DNA of 21,545 nt from CAZUAQ01 sp964618455 (lineage in GTDB: Bacteria; Planctomycetota; Phycisphaerae; UBA1845; PWPN01), in the NCBI GenBank assembly GCA_964618455.1, contig CAZUAQ010000076.1, forward strand, positions 1-21,545, in the 5' to 3' direction. Positions 15,420 through 21,545 of the stretch are shown here, piece after piece. The position numbers and the translations under genes are program-made. The notes beneath the pieces were generated by a model that did no database searches, had not been told where the DNA came from, and saw nothing but the letters and a program-made list of their open reading frames with translations. The stretch's first letter is position 1, and each line of letters begins with the position of its first letter.

Positions 15420-15721
15420 GAGTGATTCGAAGCCCCCCCGCCGTCATCGCGGATGAAACCCACTGGGACATCTCTCACGAGGTGGAGCGGAAGGAGCTTT
15501 TTGAGGGACCACCGGGTGTCGGGAGTCGTTCGCAGTGAACGCTCCGGAATCGGGCTGAACGCGGTTCCTGTATGTCGCTTTCCCATTCAATGGTATCCGC
15601 CTTGGGCTTGGGGTCAAGCAGTCCGGGGGCAGGAAGGATCGCCGTGCCCCTTCGACCGCGATCGGCTACAATTATTCTGTCACAGCATCGTTTCAATACG
15701 CATCTTCTTCCGGAGCTTCTC
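15420..15721. other. Divergent intergenic region between the TPR gene and def
   Basis: About 300 bases separate the two divergently read genes. It holds a TACAAT -10 candidate for def (15667-15672) and a small hairpin GCTTG/CAAGC (15606-15619). I found no convincing promoter for the minus-strand gene. Short open frames here show no protein-like composition. Confidence 0.5.
15667..15672 (+). promoter_or_regulatory. Putative -10 element (TACAAT) for def
   Basis: GGCTACAATT lies 49 bases before the GTG start of def, which would give a leader of about 40 bases. No clear -35 is seen. The CTACAAT heptamer matches those before the exported TPR gene and mqnE. Confidence 0.4.
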
Positions 15722-16240
15722 GTGAAGGATCTGCCGACCCGGATCGTCCTTTATCCGGACCCCGTGCTTCGCCGGAAATGCGAAGCGGTCACCGTGTTCG
15801 ACGCGCGGCTGGCAGCGCTGGCGGAGCGCATGGTGCAGATGATGCATGAAGGCAAAGGGGTCGGCCTGGCGGGGCCGCAAGCGGGCGAGCCGATCCGGAT
15901 CTTCGTCGCCAATCCATCCGGCGAACCGAACGACGATCGCGTGTACGTCAACCCCGTCCTGGAAGATCTCGTGGGGTCGGAGGAGGCGGAGGAGGGATGC
16001 CTGTCCATCCCGGATGTGCGTGGCGTCATTCGCCGGGCACGTACCTGCCGGATCAAGGCGCTCGACGTGAATGGGGAACCCTTTGAAGATCAGGCGGAAG
16101 ATCTGCTCGCCCGGATCTGGCAGCACGAAACCGATCATCTCGACGGCCGACTGATCCTCGACCTGATGCGTCCCGCCGACAAGATCGCCAACAAGCGGCA
16201 GGTGGCGTACCTGGAGGCGGATTACAAGAAGCGACGCTGA
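15722..16240 (+). CDS. def: Peptide deformylase
   Basis: Def removes the N-formyl group from the initiator methionine of nascent proteins, using an active-site metal. The 172-residue product has all three family motifs: GVGLAGPQ (46-53), EGCLS (91-95, with metal ligand C93) and QHETDHLDG (133-141, with ligands H134 and H138 and catalytic E135). Motif 1 has Gly where GVGLAAPQ is usual, a modest substitution. The start is GTG 15722, six bases after GGAG (15712-15715), matching the usual N terminus of the family; the frame extends upstream to 15572 without homology. Its stop lies 13 bases from the convergent hydrolase gene. Confidence 0.96.
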   Translation: MKDLPTRIVLYPDPVLRRKCEAVTVFDARLAALAERMVQMMHEGKGVGLAGPQAGEPIRIFVANPSGEPNDDRVYVNPVLEDLVGSEEAEEGCLSIPDVRGVIRRARTCRIKALDVNGEPFEDQAEDLLARIWQHETDHLDGRLILDLMRPADKIANKRQVAYLEADYKKRR

Positions 16241-16253
16241 GCTGTGCGCTGCC

Positions 16254-17831
16254 TTACGGTACCAGGCAATTCGGATCCGAGGGGACGTTCGCGCCGCTCA
16301 TGCACTGCCTGAACAAGTACAAGTCGTCCTGGTCCACGAAAACATCCCCGTCGAGCTTCATCGCCTGACACGCGGGATCGTCCTGTGGGACAGCCGAACC
16401 GAGCACACACGCCTGGATCCGTCCGTAGTCATCCATGTCCACATCGAGATCGCCGTCAAAGTCGCCCGTCGGTGTCGTGATCTCCACTGTGACCGTCACC
16501 ACCTGGGGGCTGGCGTTCACGCCCGAAGCGCTGATGGTCACGATGCCGATGTACTCACCGGGTGGGAGGCCGTCCAACTCCGATGCGTCGTAGCTGAGCG
16601 TCACGGGTTCGAGAAGGCAACCGGTCTCGCCCTGTGCCGGGCTCACACTCAACCACGGCACGGATTCCTCGACGGAGTACGTCTGAACGGTGCTGCCGGT
16701 GAAGCCGACGTGAAACACATCTGTGGCCGGAGGCACCTGCCCGAATGGAAGTGCGTGCTGGAACGCGGTCGGCGTCACCACGAGCGATGACGGCGTTTCG
16801 AAGGAACTCGCCCGGTTGAAAAAGAGCTGACCGATCAGTGCGTAGTCCTGGGCGTGGTTGCCGAGCACCTGGTCCACGCCGAAAGCGAAGTCTCCATCAC
16901 CATTGTCGTACGCACTCGCCATTAGCCCCCAGATCATGTAACCGTCCGCGCCGCGCTGGTCGATCCATTTGACAAGATCGCCTTGGATCTCTGGCGTCCG
17001 GTCCGGGCCGTAGATGGTGGAATCGAATCCGGCTTCATCGATGATGTACGGCTTGTCGAGCACTGCTGCCAGGTTGGATTCGTCGGCGCCTCCGCCGTTG
17101 TAGTTGTGCGTGCCGATGAAGTCGAAGTCCGCGTACAGGCTGTTGGCGGGATAGCCCGCGTAACTCGAATCGATGAGTCCGATGCTGATCATATGGTTGG
17201 GATCGGCAGCGCGGATCTGCTGGCGGACATCCTGGCAGAAGTTGTTGAACGTGTTGCCGGTCTCGGCACGGATCTCGTTGCCGAGTTGCCAGGCGAAGAT
17301 GGCGGGATGGTCTTTGAAGCGGTCGGCGAGATAGACCGCCTGCGGGAGGTAGTTGTTCGTGTAGCCTCCGGCAAAGAAGGCTTCGCTGAGCATGGTGAAT
17401 CCGCAGCAGGCCGGCCGCGTGTAGTAGCCCCCGTCGCCCTGGGGGTGAAGCTGCGTAACGCTGTACATGTCGATCAGGGCGACGATGGCATAGACGCCGC
17501 GCGACTCGCAGGCATCGAGCACCGCTTCAAGCCGATCGCCCGTTTCCACCGGGCCGATGCCGCCATAGGCGCAGATGAGGCGGATGACACGCGATTTCGA
17601 CGCCGTGCAATAATCCAGCGCGGCGGTGATGTCCGTGGTGCTCGAGAACGGCAGGACGTCCCCCTGGCCGTAGTGGCAGATGCCGCGCGTGTTGAAACCG
17701 ACGAACTTGAACGGCGCGTTGCAGAGACGAAACGTTTGTCCATCCGCCTGCACGAAGGACTGGGCGAGAAGCGATCCTGCACTGTTCATCGCGATGATCA
17801 ACATCGACAGGATCATTGACGTGTGTCGCAT
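16254..17831 (-). CDS. Exported GH5-like (clan GH-A) glycoside hydrolase with BACON-like domain and dockerin-like tail
   Basis: This 525-residue protein has a signal peptide (MRHTSMILSMLIIAMNSAGS, with cleavage probably near LLAQS). Residues about 27-340 form a TIM-barrel hydrolase of clan GH-A, most like GH5. The acid/base Glu is E186 in WQLGNE, the His-x-Tyr pair is H242/Y244 in GTHNY, and the nucleophile is E266 in YIIDEAGF. Residues about 348-452 look like a BACON/Ig-type domain (VPWLSVSPAQGETG, LPPGEYIGIVTIS). The last 70 residues carry two calcium-loop-like repeats (GDFDGDLDVDMDDYGRIQ and LDGDVFVDQDDLYLF) and end CMSGANVPSDPNC. The substrate is probably a beta-linked glycan such as mannan or glucan, but this is not decided by sequence. 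Start 17831 gives a standard signal peptide; a start at 17885 would add 18 residues. It lies 63 bases after the GH31 gene, probably in one operon. Confidence 0.85.
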   Translation of the reverse strand: MRHTSMILSMLIIAMNSAGSLLAQSFVQADGQTFRLCNAPFKFVGFNTRGICHYGQGDVLPFSSTTDITAALDYCTASKSRVIRLICAYGGIGPVETGDRLEAVLDACESRGVYAIVALIDMYSVTQLHPQGDGGYYTRPACCGFTMLSEAFFAGGYTNNYLPQAVYLADRFKDHPAIFAWQLGNEIRAETGNTFNNFCQDVRQQIRAADPNHMISIGLIDSSYAGYPANSLYADFDFIGTHNYNGGGADESNLAAVLDKPYIIDEAGFDSTIYGPDRTPEIQGDLVKWIDQRGADGYMIWGLMASAYDNGDGDFAFGVDQVLGNHAQDYALIGQLFFNRASSFETPSSLVVTPTAFQHALPFGQVPPATDVFHVGFTGSTVQTYSVEESVPWLSVSPAQGETGCLLEPVTLSYDASELDGLPPGEYIGIVTISASGVNASPQVVTVTVEITTPTGDFDGDLDVDMDDYGRIQACVLGSAVPQDDPACQAMKLDGDVFVDQDDLYLFRQCMSGANVPSDPNCLVP

Positions 17832-17894
17832 TTGCACGGGCGCTCTCCGAGAATGAGTGATTTCCGAAGTGACCGCTGCCGGCATCGCTCCGCG

Positions 17895-20636
17895 TCAGTC
17901 CGCGCATGCCGGATCGCCGAAGACGTTGGCGCCGCTGAGGCAACCGCGGAACCCGGCGACGTCCGCGTCGTCCACGTCGTTGTCGAGATCGAAGTCGGCC
18001 TCAGCGCACTGCGGATCCGTCTGAATTTCGCCCGCCCCCGTCAGGCAATCCTGCATGCGGCTGTAGTCGTCCAGATCGACGTCGCCGTCGGTGTCGAAAT
18101 CTCCGGGCACGTTGGGGATCGGCGTGCCTCCCAGCGTGAACGTCAGGTCCGCGCCGGTGTCGGCGAACTTGACGTACAGGATCCCCGCCGCCGGGTCCTC
18201 GTAATAGCCTTCCGTCGAGGCGTGCAGCGTCGCCAGGTCGGCGCGAGCGGTCACTTCCACACCGTTCAGGCTGGGTGTGTTCGTGTGGCCGGGCCAGCGG
18301 CGCACCTTGAGCAGGTAGTGTCGCGACGTCGGCGTGAACGTGCCTTCGCGAGCGGCGACGGCCAATGTAAATGTGTCGCCGATGCCCTGCATGCTGTACG
18401 TCGTCCGGGCATAGTCCCCGCCCTGGTAGTCCCACGAGATGCCGTCGTCCTCGTACATCGTGAAGGTGCTTTCCGTATTGACGGGGAAGAGTTCGAGCGT
18501 GAGTTCATCCAGCGGGGCCTGCCCCTCGTACTGCGAGACCGGGGCCATCGGAAGAATCGCCCCGCCACGGACGAAGATCGGCAGTTGCGCCAGCGGCGTC
18601 GACGTGTTGACCGTCTGTCCACCGGTATGCAGCGTGTCGGTCCACCAGTCGATCCACTCCGCCCCGTCGGGCAGGTAGGTGTTCCAGGTCGTCGCGCCGG
18701 GTGTCGTCACGGGTGACACGAGCATGAATGGCCCGAACATGAAATCGTAATCCTGCGTGAGCGTGTTCGCATCGTCGGGAAAGTCGTAGAGCGTGGGACG
18801 CTGGATCGGCGCGCCGGTCGTATGGGCCTCGTAGAAGAGCGTGTAGAGATACGGCATCAGCCGGTAGCGAAGATTGATGAAGTCGCGGCTGATGGTCTCG
18901 ACCGTGGAGCCGAATTCCCAGGGCTCGACGAACGGGCGGTTGGGGTCGTAGTTGCCCCAGCCGTCGCGATGCTGGCGGCAGAAGGGATTGAAGATGCCCG
19001 ACTGCATCCAACGTGCGTAGAGTTCATTGGACGGCTTGTCATTGAAGTCCGGGTGACCGAAGAAACCGCCGATGTCGTGCCCGTTGTGCGGCTGACCTGA
19101 GATCGAGAGCGACAGGCCCATCGGGATATTGCGCTTGTAGTCGTTCACCCAGTCGCCATCGTTATCGCCCGACCAGAGCGTGGCGAAACGCTGAATCCCC
19201 GCCGAACCGCCGCGGCTGACCACGAACGGCCGCGCGTTGGGGTACTGGTTTTCCAGGACCGCGTACGAGAAGTCCGACTGCAGCAGCGCGAACTGGTTGC
19301 TGGTCTTCTCGTGATCGACCGACTGGCCGTCGAAGTTGTACTTCACGTCGCCCGGCCACGCGCCGCCGAGTTCGTCCGGCTCGTTGAGATCGTTCCAGAT
19401 GCCGTCGATGCCGAGGGCCATGAACGGGACATGCTGCCCGGCCCACCAGTTGCGGGCCGACGTCTTGCTGAAGTCGATCCAGGACATGTTGCCGACATTG
19501 GCGCCGCCGACGAAGAACCAGTAATCGTGCCAGCCGCTCAGGATCGAACCGTTGGCCCGCTTGATGAGGTAGTCGTTCGACTGGGCGGTACTGAACTTCG
19601 GGTCGTCGTGAAAGAGGAACGGGCTGATGTTGGCAACGACCTTGAAACCCTGGCTGTGTAGCGTGCTCAGCATGGCGGCGGGGTCGGGAAACTTGCTGCT
19701 GTCGAAGGTGAGGGCATGGCCGCCGGGCATGTAGTCGATGTCGAGATAGATCACGTCGCAGGGGATGTTGCGCGTGCGGAACTCGTTGGCGATGTCCAGC
19801 ACCTGCGACTGCGGCGTGTAGCTCCAGCGGCATTGCTGATAGCCGACGGACCAGCGCGGCGGCATGTACGGCCGGCCGGTGAGCTCCGTGTAACGATCGA
19901 GCACCTCGGGCATCGTCGGGCCGGCGAAGTAGTAGTAATCCAGCGTGCCGCCCAGGTTCTCGAACGACATGTAACTCGTACTCGTCGCACCGACGTCGAT
20001 GACGCCTTCGGAGACGTCGTCGAACAGGATGCCGTACACGTGGCCGTTGCGCATGCCGTACCAGAAGGGAATGCCCGAGTAAAACGCCTCCGTGCTGCCG
20101 TAGCTGGGTACGTTATCGTTGCGGAACAGCGTGCCGTTCCGCACGAGTCCGAGCGTGCGCCATCCGAGCCCGACGTACTTCTCATTCGGCTGGGTGGTCT
20201 TGAACACCTCCGTGCGTCCGGCATCCCATTGCATGCGGCGTGCCGGGTCGTCGGAGACGATCAGGTTGTTCGAGGCGTCGCGGCACTCGAGCACGTACGG
20301 CGTCTTGTTCGCGATGAGCGTCATCTCCGCCGTGGTGATCTCGACGGCGGAGGCGGTCTCGCTGACGTTGAAGACGGGCGTCGCCCATGCCGTCTTGACG
20401 ACCGCCTGCGAGATGTTCGTCCCGAACGTGCCATTCGGGGCGAATCGCACGCGGAGCAGGTCGTCGGCCAGCACGCTCAGCCGGACGGCGCTGCCGTCAT
20501 TGATGCTCAGCGTGACGTCCTGCCCCCCGGTGGAAACGCCGGTCACGTTGCCGATGGTGGCGGCGTAGACCGAGCCTCCCGTGATCCCGAGGAGCGAGAG
20601 GGTGAATGGTACGGCATTAAGAAAAAACCTGCGCAT
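17895..20636 (-). CDS. Exported GH31 family alpha-glycosidase with dockerin-like tail
   Basis: This 913-residue protein has a clear signal peptide (MRRFFLNAVPFTLSLLGITG, cleavage near VYAA). An N-terminal beta-sandwich (about 28-240) precedes the GH31 barrel (about 255-600). The nucleophile is D416 in GIWNDLNEP and the acid/base Asp is D491 in LWSGDNDGDW. Other GH31 landmarks are PPRWSVGYQQCRWSY, DVIYLDIDYM and RYRLMPYLYTLFYEAH. C-terminal beta domains follow, then a dockerin-like tail with GDFDTDGDVDLDDYSRMQ and FDLDNDVDDADVAGF, ending CLSGANVFGDPAC. GH31 enzymes act on alpha-glucosides, alpha-xylosides and related sugars; the exact substrate is open. Start ATG 20636 has GGGAG (20646-20642) five bases upstream, and a GTG at 20651 would engulf that site. 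It is first in a two-gene unit with the GH5-like enzyme. Confidence 0.93.
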   Translation of the reverse strand: MRRFFLNAVPFTLSLLGITGGSVYAATIGNVTGVSTGGQDVTLSINDGSAVRLSVLADDLLRVRFAPNGTFGTNISQAVVKTAWATPVFNVSETASAVEITTAEMTLIANKTPYVLECRDASNNLIVSDDPARRMQWDAGRTEVFKTTQPNEKYVGLGWRTLGLVRNGTLFRNDNVPSYGSTEAFYSGIPFWYGMRNGHVYGILFDDVSEGVIDVGATSTSYMSFENLGGTLDYYYFAGPTMPEVLDRYTELTGRPYMPPRWSVGYQQCRWSYTPQSQVLDIANEFRTRNIPCDVIYLDIDYMPGGHALTFDSSKFPDPAAMLSTLHSQGFKVVANISPFLFHDDPKFSTAQSNDYLIKRANGSILSGWHDYWFFVGGANVGNMSWIDFSKTSARNWWAGQHVPFMALGIDGIWNDLNEPDELGGAWPGDVKYNFDGQSVDHEKTSNQFALLQSDFSYAVLENQYPNARPFVVSRGGSAGIQRFATLWSGDNDGDWVNDYKRNIPMGLSLSISGQPHNGHDIGGFFGHPDFNDKPSNELYARWMQSGIFNPFCRQHRDGWGNYDPNRPFVEPWEFGSTVETISRDFINLRYRLMPYLYTLFYEAHTTGAPIQRPTLYDFPDDANTLTQDYDFMFGPFMLVSPVTTPGATTWNTYLPDGAEWIDWWTDTLHTGGQTVNTSTPLAQLPIFVRGGAILPMAPVSQYEGQAPLDELTLELFPVNTESTFTMYEDDGISWDYQGGDYARTTYSMQGIGDTFTLAVAAREGTFTPTSRHYLLKVRRWPGHTNTPSLNGVEVTARADLATLHASTEGYYEDPAAGILYVKFADTGADLTFTLGGTPIPNVPGDFDTDGDVDLDDYSRMQDCLTGAGEIQTDPQCAEADFDLDNDVDDADVAGFRGCLSGANVFGDPACAD

Positions 20637-20752
20637 GGATACTCCCGCCACAGACGACCTGACGAGGCGTCACGGCACTTCTTCGTTCGGCTTGCCCCCA
20701 TGGCCGATAACGATGGACCGACGCTGTCGATTATTCTGACTCCGCAACACTG

Positions 20753-20758
20753 ATTATA
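20753..20758 (-). promoter_or_regulatory. Putative -10 element (TATAAT) for the GH31-GH5 unit
   Basis: On the minus strand the sequence reads CCGCTATAATCAG, an exact TATAAT about 117 bases before the GH31 ATG. The -35 position is weak. It follows the same CTAYAAT pattern as the plus-strand sites. Confidence 0.45.
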
Positions 20759-20877
20759 GCGGAATTCGAAGCGGTGTGTGGAGAATCTCGGGGGCGTGCC
20801 GCCGGGTGCTTCGAGCAGCCCCACGGGATCCGGATTTCAAAAAGTGTGAACGCGTGGAGCCTTACGCCTGCCCTCAC

Positions 20878-20883
20878 TACAAT
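20878..20883 (+). promoter_or_regulatory. Putative -10 element (TACAAT) at the mqnE start
   Basis: CACTACAATGG lies only eight bases before the first mqnE ATG (20892). If used, transcription would begin at or within a few bases of the start codon, giving a nearly leaderless mRNA. Confidence 0.4.
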
Positions 20884-20891
20884 GGTTCGTT

Positions 20892-21545
20892 ATGATGGAA
20901 ACAACGGCACGTATGAACGAGCTCGGCGAAATCGTCGAGAAGGTCCGCGCGGGCGAGCGGCTGACGCATGAAGACGGTGTCCGCTTGTATGCCTCGCGCG
21001 ATATTCACACCCTCGGGCATCTGGCCAATACGGTGCGGGAGAAGCTGCACGGCCGGCGGACGTATTTCAACGTCAACCGGCATATCAATTATTCGAACTA
21101 CTGCGTGCTGCGGTGCAAGTTCTGCTCGTTTTATCGCCCGTATCGCAAGGAGGAGGTCACGAGCTCGGTGGCGTTGCCGATAGCGGGGGAAGCATCACAG
21201 GATCCGGCGATCGCGCCCGATGGCGGGTATGCGCTGGAACTCGGCGAGGTCGTCGCGCGGGCGAAGGAGGCGGCGGAGCTTGGCGCGACGGAGGTGCACA
21301 TCGTCGGCGGGCTGCATCCGAAGTTGTCGTTCGACTATTACCTCGACATGTGTCGCGGCATCCGCGAGGCGTGCCCGAAACTGCACATCAAGGCGTTCAC
21401 CGCCATCGAGATCATCCACTTCACGCGCATCACCAGGCCGCGATTGAGCATCGCCGACGTCCTGACGCAATTGCGCGACGCGGGGCTCGGGAGCCTGCCC
21501 GGCGGCGGCGCGGAGATCTTCGACGAGCGCGTCCACGCCGAGGCG
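20892..21545 (+). CDS. mqnE: Aminodeoxyfutalosine synthase MqnE, radical SAM (3' truncated)
   Basis: MqnE is the radical SAM enzyme that makes aminodeoxyfutalosine in the futalosine pathway of menaquinone synthesis. The frame is open from ATG 20892 to the window edge, giving 218 residues without a stop. The iron-sulfur motif is CVLRCKFC (71-78), with the usual C-x3-C-x2-C spacing. MqnE-specific segments are ATEVHIVGGLHPKLSFDYYL, IKAFTAIEI and LGSLPGGGAEIFDERVHAEA; the IKAFTA and VHIVGGLHP wording favours MqnE over MqnC. An insert of about 20 residues (SSVALPIAGEASQDPAIAPD) follows the cluster region. The start could be ATG 20892, 20895 or 20913; none has a convincing Shine-Dalgarno. It diverges from the GH31 gene. 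Confidence 0.93.
   Translation, partial: MMETTARMNELGEIVEKVRAGERLTHEDGVRLYASRDIHTLGHLANTVREKLHGRRTYFNVNRHINYSNYCVLRCKFCSFYRPYRKEEVTSSVALPIAGEASQDPAIAPDGGYALELGEVVARAKEAAELGATEVHIVGGLHPKLSFDYYLDMCRGIREACPKLHIKAFTAIEIIHFTRITRPRLSIADVLTQLRDAGLGSLPGGGAEIFDERVHAEA

Larger units (their letters stand above)
20637..20891. other. Divergent intergenic region between the GH31 gene and mqnE
   Basis: These 255 bases lie between divergent genes. They hold one -10 candidate for each direction (minus 20758-20753, plus 20878-20883) and a small hairpin around 20804-20821 (GGGTGCT/AGCA-G-CCC). I see no coding sequence and no operator that I recognise. Confidence 0.5.

Noticed and set aside
13971..15425. Plus-strand open frame of 484 codons opposite the cytoplasmic TPR gene
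   Set aside because: It mirrors the minus-strand gene almost base for base. The minus frame has TPR motifs; the plus frame is Val/Leu/Gly-rich with no recognisable domain.
15453..15725. Small plus-strand ORF of 90 codons ahead of def
   Set aside because: It crosses the def promoter region and ribosome binding site, has no homology that I recognise and no convincing Shine-Dalgarno.

Overview
The window looks like a piece of a planctomycete chromosome, probably from the Phycisphaerae side of the phylum and probably from a metagenome assembly. This is inference. It rests on high-GC coding sequence, secreted glycoside hydrolases ending in dockerin-like calcium-binding tails, large TPR proteins, a futalosine-route menaquinone gene, and a 10-N scaffold gap inside infB.

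Layout. (1) 1-842: the 3' part of a MalK/UgpC-type sugar ABC transporter ATPase. (2) 843-1161: a gene-free, strongly structured stretch with a convincing intrinsic terminator, lying directly before nusA. (3) 1162-7224, plus strand: a translation/transcription operon, nusA - infB - DUF503 (YlxP) - rbfA - an endonuclease III-fold protein with a histone H1-like basic tail. hisG (long form) follows 67 bases later. (4) 8183-11973: a putative promoter, a 48-nt leader hairpin and a 1225-residue exported TPR protein, then yebC (12096-12845). (5) 12898-15419, minus strand: a 478-residue TPR protein, rpsT with its own terminator, and a TlyA/FtsJ-like RNA methyltransferase without an S4 domain. (6) 15722-16240, plus strand: peptide deformylase. 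(7) 16254-20636, minus strand: two exported glycoside hydrolases (GH31, then GH5-like), which share the same C-terminal tail. (8) 20892-21545, plus strand: the 5' part of mqnE (aminofutalosine synthase).

Most of the window is housekeeping. NusA, IF2, RbfA, S20, the TlyA-like enzyme, YebC and Def all serve transcription, ribosome maturation or translation. The ABC ATPase and the GH31/GH5 pair point to polysaccharide or oligosaccharide use. No tRNA, rRNA, CRISPR array, insertion sequence or phage gene was seen.

No clear new multi-gene system stands out. The items most worth a second look are the H1-tailed endonuclease III-fold protein in the rbfA operon, the RNA structures before nusA and before the exported TPR gene, the S4-less TlyA-like methyltransferase, and the matching tails on the two hydrolases.
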